Notes: generated from the sequence alone by a model not told the origin. 64,000 nt of DNA from Ponticaulis profundi (GCF_042659465.1 NZ_JBHSSW010000012.1:367749-431748), one strand, 5' to 3'. Shown: positions 33,808-43,125, counted from the first letter of the stretch. Translations and numbers: made by a program.

Positions 33808-34123
33808 GAGATTCCTCCACTCAACAATCCAACACCCGGGTCCTCCCCCAGAGCGCCATTCCTATATAGGAACGGCGACGTCCTGCCGAAAGGCTAGCTA
33901 ATTTTATTGCGCTTGCGAGCGGACGAGCGACGCTTATGCAAGACCAGAGCCCCTGCGTAAAGTGAAATCTTCCGTTTTCCTGTGTTTTTCAGAAATGAAA
34001 ATGCTGCAACTGCACAATAAAGACAGCTTCGTGAAGTCTTGTTCCCTTGTATAGAGGTTCGTTGCTTTTCTCTTTCATCAAGTGATGAAGAGTGAGCTAT
34101 CGCAATCCTTGATCTGGCGGCGT
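33808..34123. other. Intergenic region upstream of panD, with palindrome TTCCTATATAGGAA
   Basis: 316 bases between panD and the DUF1330-like gene. The only notable structure is a perfect 14-bp palindrome at 33859-33872, 52 bases upstream of the panD start, where its central TATATA could also serve as a -10 element. The rest has no gene or repeat that I can support. Confidence 0.5.
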
Positions 34124-34531
34124 TTAACCTTCGGGCCGCGTCTCGATCAGGTCCTGGTGCAACAGGCCGGCATCGCGGTGGCGATGGGCTTTCGTATAGC
34201 GCGGATCGGATAGCATTTTCAGCATATGCTCGCGTGATGGGTAGCGCACCAGCAGCACGCGGTCCCAGTCGCCCTGACCAATCATGAACCGTTCTGCATC
34301 GCCCGCATAGAGCGTTTCGACGCCCATATCGTCACTGGCAAATGTCATCAGCTCACGGCCATACCGGTCATAGGCCGCTTCACCGGAGATGCTTTCGCCA
34401 TATTCCGGGTCGTCAGGCTGATAGTCTGCCGTCTCGCGGAATTTCAGCAGATTCAGCATGACAATCGGGCCGTCATGACTGTCCTTGGCAAAGGCGCGCA
34501 TCTGTTCGGTTTTTGGCTGTTTGGCTGGCAT
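34124..34531 (-). CDS. DUF1330-like protein
   Basis: 135 residues from the ATG at 34531 (AGAGGA upstream); a longer opening from 34579 lacks a ribosome site. The dimeric ferredoxin-like fold of DUF1330 is suggested by GPIVMLNLLKFRE, EAAYDRYGREL and the C-terminal DRVLLVRYPSREHMLKML followed by YTKAHRHRDAGL. Function unknown; related proteins are often single soluble enzymes or binding proteins. Divergent from the Rho-N-like gene. Confidence 0.78.
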   Translation of the reverse strand: MPAKQPKTEQMRAFAKDSHDGPIVMLNLLKFRETADYQPDDPEYGESISGEAAYDRYGRELMTFASDDMGVETLYAGDAERFMIGQGDWDRVLLVRYPSREHMLKMLSDPRYTKAHRHRDAGLLHQDLIETRPEG

Positions 34532-34637
34532 GGTTTCCTCTCTCGTTTTTTGACCGACTATAAGGGCGCATATGCGCATGGCCAGATGGCACTTTCGGGA
34601 TTTTGCAGCGTTCTCTTTCCAGAAAGAGGAGCACAGA

Positions 34638-34901
34638 ATGGCGAAAGATCATGGACCATCCATCAAGGATGATGAGACCTATCAGGCATTGAGAGATGAC
34701 GGTGCCTCAAAGGAAAAAGCGGCCCGCATTGCAAATGCTCAGGCCAGCAAAGAACAGAATCCGTCCCGAAAAGGCGGCAAGGCGCCCCCTTATGAAGACT
34801 GGACGAAGGATGAGTTGTATGAGCGGGCGCAGGAGCTCGACATTGAAGGCCGGTCCGACATGACCAAGGATGAACTCATCAAAGCGCTGCGTCAGGGCTG
34901 A
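34638..34901 (+). CDS. Small DUF7218 / Rho_N-like protein
   Basis: 87 residues from the ATG at 34638 (AGAGGAG upstream). The first half (MAKDHGPSIKDDETYQALRD, then ASKEKAARIANAQA) is the short motif seen in many small bacterial proteins of this type. The second half is a Rho-N/SAP-like helix-loop-helix (YEDWTKDELYERAQELDIEG and MTKDELIKALR). Probably a nucleic-acid-binding or stress-related small protein. The last bases overlap the convergent small membrane protein gene. Confidence 0.85.
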   Translation: MAKDHGPSIKDDETYQALRDDGASKEKAARIANAQASKEQNPSRKGGKAPPYEDWTKDELYERAQELDIEGRSDMTKDELIKALRQG

Positions 34902-35125
34902 CGCAGCAGGGCCATCCGCCCGAGCTTGGCCAGCAGAAGCAGGAACGGCCAGGCATGCCAGAACAGATCAAAGACATCGATCGGCTTGCGCAAGCTACCA
35001 TCGGCCAGCATTTTCAGCTTCTCCCAGATATGCGGCTCCGGAATGAAGGGGGCGAGGCCCAGCGTCATACAGGCGATCAGAATGAAGCTCAGCGGGATGC
35101 GGTCGAGAAAAGCGAGAATATCCAT
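34892..35125 (-). CDS. Small two-helix membrane protein
   Basis: 77 residues with two hydrophobic segments (IPLSFILIACMTLGLAPFIP and WPFLLLLAKLGRMALL) separated by PHIWEKLKMLADGSLRKPID. Proteins of this pattern are widespread and are sometimes labelled RND transporter without basis. GAAGG precedes the ATG. Function unknown. It overlaps the convergent Rho_N-like gene by 10 bases. Confidence 0.75.
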   Translation of the reverse strand: MDILAFLDRIPLSFILIACMTLGLAPFIPEPHIWEKLKMLADGSLRKPIDVFDLFWHAWPFLLLLAKLGRMALLRQP

Positions 35126-35252
35126 ACCTTCAAATAGTCGAATATTCTAAAATAACAAATGCGCGAGTTTGCCTCATCTGCGCGAAAGCGCCGGAACATT
35201 GGGGCCGCCGGTCCCGTTTTGTTGGTGTAGGACAAACGAAAAGGAGGATCTC

Positions 35253-35891
35253 ATGAATATTCTGCTCGCTGGTGCCAATGGTCAAACCGGTAAAATTCTG
35301 GCCGAGCGTCTTGTGAAATCCGGCTATCAGGTGAAGGGCGCAATCCGCAAACCTGAACAGGTTGACGGGATCCGCCAGATCGGTGCAGAGCCGGTCATGA
35401 TGGATCTGACGCAGCCTGAAACCTTCCCGCAGAACCTGGATGGTGTCGACGCCGTGATCTTCGCGGCGGGCTCAGGTGGCAGCGCTGTTGAGGCGGTCGA
35501 CCGCGATGGCGCGATCAGCCTGATTGATGCGGCAAAGCATGCTAATGTTGGCCGGTTCGTGATGCTGAGTTCCATCATGGTGGATACCCCGGAAAAGGGC
35601 CCGGAAGGGCTTCGCGATTATCTCAAAGCCAAGCGCGACGCAGACAATCACCTCAAGGCATCAGGTCTCGATTACGCGATTGTGCGCCCCGTTGCTCTGA
35701 CGGATGAAACGCCGACCGGACAGGTGAACCTCACCGATATCGACTATCAGTCGGCCAGCATTTCGCGCGCTGACGTCGCCCATGTTCTGCAGGCCGCCCT
35801 GGAGCGTCCAGAAGCCAGTCAAGTGACCTTCGAGGTTGAGTCCGGCTCTCATCTCATTGATGAAGTGCTGCGAGAAAAGCTCGCAGCCTGA
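35253..35891 (+). CDS. NAD(P)-binding atypical SDR family protein
   Basis: 212 residues from the ATG at 35253, with AAGGAGG 6 bases upstream. The N-terminal Rossmann motif is GANGQTGK in MNILLAGANGQTGKILAERL. It continues with VDAVIFAAGSGG and RFVMLSSIMVD, then LDYAIVRPVALTDE, as in NmrA/YwnB-like atypical short-chain dehydrogenases. These may bind flavin or NAD(P)H without a classical catalytic Tyr-Lys pair. Substrate unknown; single gene. Confidence 0.92.
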   Translation: MNILLAGANGQTGKILAERLVKSGYQVKGAIRKPEQVDGIRQIGAEPVMMDLTQPETFPQNLDGVDAVIFAAGSGGSAVEAVDRDGAISLIDAAKHANVGRFVMLSSIMVDTPEKGPEGLRDYLKAKRDADNHLKASGLDYAIVRPVALTDETPTGQVNLTDIDYQSASISRADVAHVLQAALERPEASQVTFEVESGSHLIDEVLREKLAA

Positions 35892-36032
35892 GCCAACTCC
35901 GCGCTGTGAGGGCGCCGAAGCAAACCACAACATGCAGGAAGGTCCGATGAGCAAGCTGCTGGCTCTGCTTGTCTTCAGGGGCCTTCCTGCTACTCTTTTC
36001 TCTGGTTGAATTCATGCAAGCCGGGGGAATGA

Positions 36033-37598
36033 ATGCGCTCAGCTTTGGTTTTCGTCTGGGCCTTTCTAACGGCAGTCTGCTCGCCGGCTCAGGCTTTCGC
36101 CAGTGAAACGGCGCTCGTTCGCGCCATATTGCGCGGAGATGTGTCTGCGGCGAAAGCCAGTATTGATCAGATCAATGAGCCGTCCGAGACCTATCCCGGC
36201 ATGCCGCCGCTCTTTGTGGCGCTCACCCCAGAAGTTCAGAACCGCATGCATCCCGAAGACCACGGGAGGCTGGTGAGATTGTTGCGTCGCAATTCACACC
36301 AAGGCTATATCGTCAGCGACAGCTATATCGCGCATCTGGCAGCTTTCGGACCGGCAGAGGAGTTCGAAACCTATCTCAGATATCTGGTTCACTGGGATGA
36401 GGGAAAGCGCGGCACCAAACTCTTCGATCACAATTTTCCGCTGACGACGCTGCAGCGCGGCCAGGATTATTATGCGCGCTATGGCCGGACTGGCGATGGA
36501 TGTCCGCTGCTCATGCAGACCTTCTATGCCTATCTGGCGGCGCCGGAAAACTCCGTCCAGCTTGATGAAGCACGCCGCAAATTCGCCTTTCTGCTGGAGC
36601 CTCATCGCGCGACGCTGACATATGGTGCCGACCAGGCCGGTTCGGGATCTGAACCTGAGATGATCGATGTTCAGCTCAGCGATGACGACAAGAAAAACGC
36701 GATGGACACGCTCGCCTTTCTGAAAGACCTTCGCGCGCAGACGGAAACCGCCGAGGAAAAGGCCGAGCGCCTGAAGCTGGAAGCCGAAGACAAAGCCCGG
36801 GAAGAACGCATCGCCTATGAGCGGATCAATCACCCGGAATCGAAATATTATGCGCCGATCAAAGCGGATATAAACAAGAATTGCAGCATTGGCCTGATCG
36901 CCAATGATCCGAGCAAATTCATGGCTGGCCTGCCCTTGCACCAGATCAGTCGGCCAAACCTCTATATCGAGCTCGCCCGCGCCGGGGTCCATCCCGAACT
37001 CCGCCGCCGCCGGGATGATGTCATCGCCACCATGCGGCGCGTCGAACGCTTTGATCAGCAAAAGTTTGATAGTGCGCTCAACCAGTTCGGTGACTGGTAT
37101 GCCGACCGTCTGGAAGAGGAGCGCGAGCGGCTGCGCCAGAAAGCTCAGGCGCGTATCGCGGAGCAGCAACGTCAGGACGCACAAAATCGCGCGAATATGC
37201 GTGCGGAACAGGCTGACGAGTTCGGTTTCGGGGATTTTCTGGCGAGCGTCGTGGGGGGCTATCTGGCTTCCAGTTCCACCTCGCCAGCCAATTCACAGGC
37301 AGATGCCATCCGCCGTGCTGAAGCCATTCTCAACAGACAGCGCGCTGCCAAAGCCAGAACGGGCAGTTCATCGGGGCAGGGCAGTGTGGGGTCTCTGGCG
37401 ATCGTGGCAGGTCGCCTGGAAGACCCGTGCAAAGGCTCAAATGGTGAAAACTATTGTCCGCCGAAGACGACGGAAACACGCCAGTTCAGCGATGACTATC
37501 GGTATGGTGTGAGCGGTCAGGCTCCAACCCGTGGAGGCGGCCCTGTTGAGCGCACGCCATGCCCCAGCCAGTTTGGTTGCGCGATCAGGAATGATTGA
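36033..37598 (+). CDS. Exported protein of unknown function with coiled-coil regions
   Basis: 521 residues with a signal peptide (RSALVFVWAFLTAVCSPAQA). No known domain is recognised. Residues about 235-270 and 360-405 are charged and helical (AEEKAERLKLEAEDKAREER; EEERERLRQKAQARIAEQQR), likely coiled coil, followed by a Ser/Ala-rich linker and a Cys-containing C-terminus (RLEDPCKGSNGENYCPP and RTPCPSQFGCA), which could form disulfides in the periplasm. A GGGGA sequence precedes the ATG. Transcription unit unclear. Confidence 0.8.
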   Translation: MRSALVFVWAFLTAVCSPAQAFASETALVRAILRGDVSAAKASIDQINEPSETYPGMPPLFVALTPEVQNRMHPEDHGRLVRLLRRNSHQGYIVSDSYIAHLAAFGPAEEFETYLRYLVHWDEGKRGTKLFDHNFPLTTLQRGQDYYARYGRTGDGCPLLMQTFYAYLAAPENSVQLDEARRKFAFLLEPHRATLTYGADQAGSGSEPEMIDVQLSDDDKKNAMDTLAFLKDLRAQTETAEEKAERLKLEAEDKAREERIAYERINHPESKYYAPIKADINKNCSIGLIANDPSKFMAGLPLHQISRPNLYIELARAGVHPELRRRRDDVIATMRRVERFDQQKFDSALNQFGDWYADRLEEERERLRQKAQARIAEQQRQDAQNRANMRAEQADEFGFGDFLASVVGGYLASSSTSPANSQADAIRRAEAILNRQRAAKARTGSSSGQGSVGSLAIVAGRLEDPCKGSNGENYCPPKTTETRQFSDDYRYGVSGQAPTRGGGPVERTPCPSQFGCAIRND

Positions 37599-37600
37599 GT

Positions 37601-37670
37601 TTAAGCCGCGCCCTGTTCGCCGCGCGGTAAGCCTTCAAACGGGCCGACGCCTGCAATGAAATGGTCGATC
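37601..37670 (-). pseudogene. 70-bp remnant/duplicate of the 3' end of the histidine-phosphatase gene
   Basis: This stretch differs from 38344-38413 at only 4 of 70 positions. Read on the minus strand it encodes the same C-terminus (HFIAGVGPFEGLPRG..., ending EQGAA and a stop codon, TAA here and TGA in the intact gene). Two of the changes are silent or stop-to-stop. It has no upstream coding part and forms a direct repeat with the intact gene end, bracketing the TonB-like gene. Confidence 0.88.
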
Positions 37671-37700
37671 TGCGTAGCGCGCTCTCCGTGCCGGGCTATT

Positions 37701-38249
37701 TCAGTCGAGAATGTAGGTGAGGGGATAGGTTAAGCCCTCCTGGGGTATAAACTCGTCATCAATGGCAAGCGGCGAAAAGACCATTGAGGCAACGGCTTGT
37801 TCGGCGCTCTCCACAAAACCCTCATGATCGCAATTTGCTTTTATGTTCGTGGCGCTTCCCGCACGCGGCAGGTCGAAAGTGATCACACAATCCCCGTTTT
37901 TTCCCTGCTCGGACATGCTTATCGGAAAATAGAGGCTCGGATCTGTGTGAAGCACGGGCAGGCCACTACGCAGTTCTGTCATCTTGGACTCAGGGAGTTT
38001 GTCGCGGGCATCGTCGAGCAGGGCCTGGAACAATTTCCGCTCAGCACACCCCAGATTTGGAATCTCCAGGACCTTCCTCGACATGTATCCGGTGTATTGC
38101 ACGGCGTCCTTTTTCTTCATCCAGACTTTGAGTTTCTTGTGAATCTCTTTTGCTGGCTTGTTTGGTCGTTCGCGGCATTCATCGGCGAAGGCGGACTGCG
38201 CTGCCAGCACACACAGGAGGCCGGAAATTGCCAATAACTTTGGTCCCAT
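37701..38249 (-). CDS. Exported protein with TonB C-terminal-like domain
   Basis: 182 residues with a signal peptide (PKLLAISGLLCVLAAQSAFA). The last 75 residues (NGDCVITFDLPRAGSATNIK, then NCDHEGFVESAEQAVASMVFSP) follow the pattern of the TonB C-terminal fold (strand-helix-strand, with ANC and the AxxAV...F.P ending). The middle is basic and helical. There is no transmembrane anchor beyond the signal peptide, so it is not a classical TonB. It lies between the two copies of the 70-bp direct repeat. Confidence 0.75.
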   Translation of the reverse strand: MGPKLLAISGLLCVLAAQSAFADECRERPNKPAKEIHKKLKVWMKKKDAVQYTGYMSRKVLEIPNLGCAERKLFQALLDDARDKLPESKMTELRSGLPVLHTDPSLYFPISMSEQGKNGDCVITFDLPRAGSATNIKANCDHEGFVESAEQAVASMVFSPLAIDDEFIPQEGLTYPLTYILD

Positions 38250-38343
38250 GACGACGTCCTCAGTGCTTTTCTTCTTATGCGCGACAGATTATCAATGACC
38301 GCTTTAAAAACGCTCTCTGACTGAAGTGATGTGCCCCACAGTT

Positions 38344-39006
38344 TCAGGCCGCGCCCTGTTCGCCGCGCGGTAAGCCTTCAAACGGACCGACGCCTGCAAC
38401 GAAATGGTCGATCCTGCACTGGCCATCGCGTTGCTGAACGCGGATCACGGTCTGGTTTGTCTGTTTGACCGCCAGCACCTCTTCGACGGACAAACCGGCA
38501 AGGCGTCCGACCATCACACGGATGATGAAGCCATGGGCGAAGACGGCGACCGTTGGTTCCGGATTGGAGACGCTGTCCGCGAAAAAGCTGTCGGCACGTT
38601 CTTCCAGATCGACAAAGTTTTCGCCATTTGGTGGGCGATAGCCATAGCGGTCGGCTTCCCAGGCGGCCCATTCTTCAGGGCGTTTGACAGCGAGGTCGGC
38701 ATAAAGCTCACCTGACCAGTCGCCAGAGCTCCACTCTTTCAGCCGGTCATCGAATGTCGGGTTAGCCGCCAATGGCATATGCTGAGAGATAATCTCTGCG
38801 GTCTGGCGCACGCGCGATTGCGGCGATGCCCAGATATGCCCGATGCCAAGATCTTTCAGCCAGCGCCCGTTTTCATCGGCATGGCGTTTGCCATTTTCGT
38901 TCAGATTGGATTCCCACTGGCCCTGCATCCGCTTTTCCGCATTCCACTCGGTTTCGCCGTGGCGAACGAAATACCAGGTGCGGTCTGGCATGATCTGCAT
39001 GGTCAT
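38344..39006 (-). CDS. Histidine phosphatase family protein
   Basis: 220 residues. The catalytic RHG is in YFVRHGETEWNAEKRMQG (residue about 15), the second Arg/His pair in IWASPQSRVRQTAEI and FAHGFIIRVMVGRLAG, and the Glu in LKEWSSGDWSG. It belongs to the phosphoglycerate-mutase-like/broad-acid-phosphatase group; substrate unknown. The last 22 codons are duplicated 743 bases downstream (37601-37670). Confidence 0.93.
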   Translation of the reverse strand: MTMQIMPDRTWYFVRHGETEWNAEKRMQGQWESNLNENGKRHADENGRWLKDLGIGHIWASPQSRVRQTAEIISQHMPLAANPTFDDRLKEWSSGDWSGELYADLAVKRPEEWAAWEADRYGYRPPNGENFVDLEERADSFFADSVSNPEPTVAVFAHGFIIRVMVGRLAGLSVEEVLAVKQTNQTVIRVQQRDGQCRIDHFVAGVGPFEGLPRGEQGAA

Positions 39007-39041
39007 ATGGTTTCCCCTTGCCGGTTTGTTTTTGCCAGTGC

Positions 39042-39608
39042 TTAGGCGGATTGGGGACGTTTGTCAGGATGTTTCGCGAAATACCGCTCGGCGTAATAGA
39101 GCGCGGCTAAGTGCAAGCAGTTTTCAGGGTGCACATCTTCGTGCTCAAAATACTTTTGCCAACTCCATTCAAACGTTTCGATTTCCTCGTTTTCATCAAG
39201 ATGTTGTTGGTCTGATTTCTCGACGTTGAAGGCAATATAGTAGTGCACCTTGTTGTTCTGGGTGCCCCAGTTGGCGTAACCTTGGCCAATCTTTACCCAT
39301 TCCTGAGCTGTGTATCCCGTTTCTTCAAGAAACTCTCGTTTGGCAACGTCTTCTGTATGCTCATCGGCTTCTGCTCTCCCGCTGGGTAGTCCGATCGTGA
39401 CAGCGTTCGCGCCGTGGCGGTATTCGCGGATCAGAACCACATTGCCTGAGCTCGTCAAACCGATGACGGTGACCCAGTCGGAATATTCCAGAATGTGATA
39501 GTCTTCAATCTCCCGTCCATCATCCAATTGCACATGGTCTGTTCGGACAGAAAGCCATGGGTCTTTATAGGTCTGTTTGGATGAGAGAATTTTCCACGGC
39601 TTGATCAT
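39042..39608 (-). CDS. Nudix hydrolase, ADP-ribose pyrophosphatase-like
   Basis: 188 residues from the ATG at 39608; four more codons are possible upstream. The Nudix box is LPSGRAEADEHTEDVAKREF followed by LEETGYTAQEW, after VVLIREYRHGANAVTIG as in ADP-ribose pyrophosphatases. The C-terminal FEWSWQKYFEHEDVH fits the family. Likely hydrolyses a nucleoside-diphosphate-sugar-type compound. It is upstream of the phosphatase gene with 35 bases between, so the two may share a transcript. Confidence 0.92.
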   Translation of the reverse strand: MIKPWKILSSKQTYKDPWLSVRTDHVQLDDGREIEDYHILEYSDWVTVIGLTSSGNVVLIREYRHGANAVTIGLPSGRAEADEHTEDVAKREFLEETGYTAQEWVKIGQGYANWGTQNNKVHYYIAFNVEKSDQQHLDENEEIETFEWSWQKYFEHEDVHPENCLHLAALYYAERYFAKHPDKRPQSA

Positions 39609-39684
39609 GTGGCGTTGCAAAGCCTCTTTCTGGTTGTGGCGTGTATGGCTTGGAACGTTTTAAACCGGCCCCGGTTGATAGGCC

Positions 39685-40209
39685 ATGTCTCAACTTCTTT
39701 TTCCCGATAGCTTTGGCGATATCATCCGCATTCTGATCAGCGCGCCGCTCATGTATTTTGCGGTGGTGTGCTTCATCCGACTGTCGGGGAAACGCTCAAC
39801 GTCTCAGATGAACAATTTCGACTGGGTCGTCACCGTGGCGCTTGGTTCCCTGGTCGGCTCCGGCATCATCCTCGCCGATGTGACGATCACCGAAGCGCTA
39901 CTGGCGATCGGGCTCCTCTTGTTTATGCAATGGTGTCTGACCAGTCTCATCGTTCGCTCGCGCTTTGTGGCAGACCTGGCCAAGGCAGAGCCCCGCCTGC
40001 TGGTCGAGAACGGACAGATTCTGAAAAGGGCCGCCTCCAAGGAGCGTATTTCCGAGCGCGAGATCAAGTCTGCGGTACGTGAAGCCGGGCTGATCAGCCT
40101 GTCGGATGTTCAATGGGTCATCCTTGAGACCGATGCGAGCCTGACCGTTCTGCCAAAGAAAGATTATTCCCCGCAGAATGACGCGCTTGCCAATGTGAGA
40201 GGTTTTTAG
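39685..40209 (+). CDS. DUF421 / YetF-like membrane protein
   Basis: 174 residues. Three N-terminal membrane segments (LMYFAVVCFIRLSGKRS, VVTVALGSLVGSGIILADV, ALLAIGLLLFMQWCLTSLIV) are followed by a soluble domain (LLVENGQILKRAASKERISE and REIKSAVREAGL), the standard DUF421 layout. Function unknown. The fragment RLSGKRSTSQMNNFDWVV is the family hallmark. Confidence 0.93.
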   Translation: MSQLLFPDSFGDIIRILISAPLMYFAVVCFIRLSGKRSTSQMNNFDWVVTVALGSLVGSGIILADVTITEALLAIGLLLFMQWCLTSLIVRSRFVADLAKAEPRLLVENGQILKRAASKERISEREIKSAVREAGLISLSDVQWVILETDASLTVLPKKDYSPQNDALANVRGF

Positions 40210-40210
40210 G

Positions 40211-40236
40211 CGAGGGATTGCCTGCAATCCCCTCCA
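40211..40236. terminator. Weak hairpin between DUF421 and the peptidase gene
   Basis: GAGGGATTG-CCTG-CAATCCCCTC forms a seven- to ten-pair stem in the 67-base convergent gap but has no T run. It may be a weak bidirectional terminator or chance. Confidence 0.35.
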
Positions 40237-40276
40237 TAGTTCCAATCAGACGAAGCAATTATGCTCGCTCTGCCGA

Positions 40277-42859
40277 TTATTCGCTTTTGAAATACCGGCT
40301 CAGGAACCGCATCCGCGTCTTCATCAGATGGATTTGCAGGGCTTCGCCGCGGATGCCATGGCGCTGGCCCGGATAGGTCATCACATCAAACAACAGTCCG
40401 CGCTGCTGCAGCTCAGCCATTAGCCGGGTCATATTGTCGAAGGTCACATTGTCATCCGCCATGCCATGCATCAGAAGAAGCGGCGGCAGATCGCCCTCCC
40501 ACTTGTCCAGATGATAGAAGACGGACGACTTCTCATACCCATCCGCATTGTCCTGCGGCGTGTCCATATAGCGCTCGGTATAGAAGGTGTCATAGAGCGA
40601 CCAGTCTGTGACCGGGGCCCCTGAAGCGGCCGCTGCAAACGTGTCCGGTTCGGCCTGCAACAGCGTCATCAGCGTCATATACCCGCCATAGCTCCAGCCC
40701 TGAATGGCGATCCGGTCTGCGTCGACGAAGGACTGTTCTTTCAACCATTCGACACCTTTCAGCTGGTCACGCACCTCCGGTCCGCCGGTCTGGCGATAGA
40801 TCACGTCTTCGAATGCCTTGCCTCGGTTCCAGGAGCCACGATTGTCGAGCCGGAACACGATATAGCCCTGATGGGTGTAGAAGACGTCCGACAGTTTTTC
40901 CCAGTCACGATCAACCGTCTGAACATGCGGTCCGCCATAGACCTCCACAATCACCGGATATTGCTTGTTCGGGTCGAAATCAGGCGGCGTCTGATAGCTG
41001 TAATGCAGCGTCTGACCGTCTTCTGCCGTCAGCGTGCCAAAGGTCGGCGTGGTGTGGTTTTCGAGGTAAGGGAAGTAGGGATGGTTTTCATCCAGCCTGT
41101 TTTCCTCAATCCACGCGATCAGTTCACCTTCGGCGGTATAGAGCCCGGTCTGAGGCGGCTGTGTCGGCGAAGACGACGTACCGACGAAGGATTTCCCATC
41201 CGGGCTCATCGTGATGGCCCATGACTTGCCCGCTTCTGTGATGCGGACGGCTTTGCCGCCATCAACAGGCACCGAGTAAAGATGCTTCTCAAGCGGCGTA
41301 TCCTTGAAGCCGGTGAAGAAGACCAGACCGTTTTCTTCGTTGCTACCTTCAATCTTCGAGACGACCCATTCGCCCTGAGTGAGTTGTGTAGCCTCGCCGG
41401 CTTCTGGGGGCGTGAGCAGAATATGTCGGAAACCAGTGGTTTCATTTGTACGAATAAAGCCGATGCCATTATTGATATAGTCGGAACTCAGATTGACCCA
41501 TTTATCCTGAACGTCGAGATCGAAGCTGGACGTATCCATAACCTCCAGCTCCGGGTTTCGTGGCTCAATATAGGCGTTGAACACATCAATCTTTGTCTGA
41601 TCCCGATCCACACGCTGGACGGACAGAATGCGTGCACCTGAATGGACAAAGGTCCAGTTCACACGCGCCAGATACTGGTCCGTTGCCGGTCCCCAGTCTT
41701 CGCGTCGCCAGTCAATCTGAACCGTTTCACCTGTCTCGATATTCCGAACGAACAGATCAACAATCGCGTTCGGGCGTCCGGCGCGCGGATAGCGCTGGTC
41801 GATGACGGTGGTTTTATCGGCGGCAATGTCAAAGCGCTCGATCACATCGACCGTGCTCTCATCCACTTTGGTGTAGGCGACATAGCTTTCATCCGGGCTC
41901 CACCAATAACCGGTATAGCGGCTCATTTCTTCCTGCGCGACGAACTCCGCCACGCCATAGGAGATGGCATTTTCCGGTTCGGCATCGGGGGTGATCTGGG
42001 TTTCCTTGCCTGTCGCCAGTTCAATCACGAACAGCGCGCCATCGCGGATAAAGCTGACATAATTGCCGCGCGGTGAGACGCGGGCATCGTATTCAAACGC
42101 CTCGGTCTGTGTGAGCTGGCGTACCTCCGACACATCGGTTTTGATGCTCAATGCCACCACATCGCCCAATGCGACCGCCTCTCCTTCTGGTGTCGATACC
42201 AGGCGGTTGCGAAATTCCGGTGAGGTCACGGTCTCTTCTGCGGAGTCGAGCACTTTGAGCTGACGTAGCTCACCGCTCTGCCGGTCCAGACTGTGCCCTT
42301 CAGCGCCGTATTCGCCGAAAAACACATCACCGAGCTGTTCGGCCAGTGACGCCATTGTCAGACCATGGGTTTCAGCGCCCGGCTTCAGGCCAATCCAGGA
42401 GCTGGCGTGCAATGTCACCAGATGCAGATCGCCGCCAATCGGCACAAGAATGGTGTTCGCCGTGCCCCAGTCATAGCTGACAATGCCCTTCTGTCCGGCG
42501 ATCCGCTTGCGCTCACGTAGCGCCTTTTCCGCTTCGGAGAGCTCAACCTCTTCCGGTTCCAGCAGGGTTGAATCCACCAGTAGGCTCTGCTCACCGGTCG
42601 CCACATCAAACTGCCAGAGATCATAGCGCGCGGAATCCTCAGCGCGGGCCTTCAGAAAGGTGACCCGCTGCCCGTCCGGAGAGAATTTCACACCCTTTGC
42701 CGTCGGACCGTTCAGGGATGGCGAGGCATAGAGCCGTTCAATGGTCAGCAATTGGCCAGATTCTGATCCAGATGCGCTCTGGGCGGAGGCGGTGTCTGCC
42801 ATGGCAAGTCCTGTTGATGAGAAGAGAAAGAGGCTGGCGACCAGGCCGGAAAACTTCAT
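40277..42859 (-). CDS. S9 family (dipeptidyl-peptidase IV-like) serine peptidase
   Basis: 860 residues from the ATG at 42859 (TTGAGGA upstream; the frame is open a further 36 codons without a signal-like start). A signal peptide (FSGLVASLFLFSSTGLAMA) precedes a beta-propeller (about 60-600) and the alpha/beta-hydrolase domain: nucleophile GWSYGGYMTLM, Asp in MHGMADDNVTFDN, His in YPGQRHGIRGE. The DPP-IV-type EE pair region (EFVAQEEMSRYTGYWW) is present, so it should cleave X-Pro or X-Ala dipeptides from peptides in the periplasm. Its length is somewhat above the family average. Confidence 0.95.
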   Translation of the reverse strand: MKFSGLVASLFLFSSTGLAMADTASAQSASGSESGQLLTIERLYASPSLNGPTAKGVKFSPDGQRVTFLKARAEDSARYDLWQFDVATGEQSLLVDSTLLEPEEVELSEAEKALRERKRIAGQKGIVSYDWGTANTILVPIGGDLHLVTLHASSWIGLKPGAETHGLTMASLAEQLGDVFFGEYGAEGHSLDRQSGELRQLKVLDSAEETVTSPEFRNRLVSTPEGEAVALGDVVALSIKTDVSEVRQLTQTEAFEYDARVSPRGNYVSFIRDGALFVIELATGKETQITPDAEPENAISYGVAEFVAQEEMSRYTGYWWSPDESYVAYTKVDESTVDVIERFDIAADKTTVIDQRYPRAGRPNAIVDLFVRNIETGETVQIDWRREDWGPATDQYLARVNWTFVHSGARILSVQRVDRDQTKIDVFNAYIEPRNPELEVMDTSSFDLDVQDKWVNLSSDYINNGIGFIRTNETTGFRHILLTPPEAGEATQLTQGEWVVSKIEGSNEENGLVFFTGFKDTPLEKHLYSVPVDGGKAVRITEAGKSWAITMSPDGKSFVGTSSSPTQPPQTGLYTAEGELIAWIEENRLDENHPYFPYLENHTTPTFGTLTAEDGQTLHYSYQTPPDFDPNKQYPVIVEVYGGPHVQTVDRDWEKLSDVFYTHQGYIVFRLDNRGSWNRGKAFEDVIYRQTGGPEVRDQLKGVEWLKEQSFVDADRIAIQGWSYGGYMTLMTLLQAEPDTFAAAASGAPVTDWSLYDTFYTERYMDTPQDNADGYEKSSVFYHLDKWEGDLPPLLLMHGMADDNVTFDNMTRLMAELQQRGLLFDVMTYPGQRHGIRGEALQIHLMKTRMRFLSRYFKSE

Positions 42860-43125
42860 TGCGATCCTCAATGGGCACTCAAAATACATGTTGCTCAGGC
42901 TTATGACGCTGGTTTTGCTGACGCAAGAGCGTTGCTGACGAATCAAATTGTCATAAAATTTGCGCAAAACTCATTCTGAGAGGCCCGTAAAATTGGTCAG
43001 ACTATGCTCGTTCTTCGGGCATTTGCCAATTTCCTTCCGGTCAGACGGAATAGTTTGGGCATAAGTCGGGGATTAGGCAGGGCGAGGCATTGTCAGAAAG
43101 CCGGGTGTGCCCCCACATTGTGACC

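Noticed and set aside
35946..36010. Short hydrophobic frame MSKLLALLVF... just upstream of the 521-residue exported protein gene
   Set aside because: It stops after 20 codons. A +1 shift would extend it as a membrane segment, but there is no ribosome site or homologue known to me, so a decayed gene cannot be shown.
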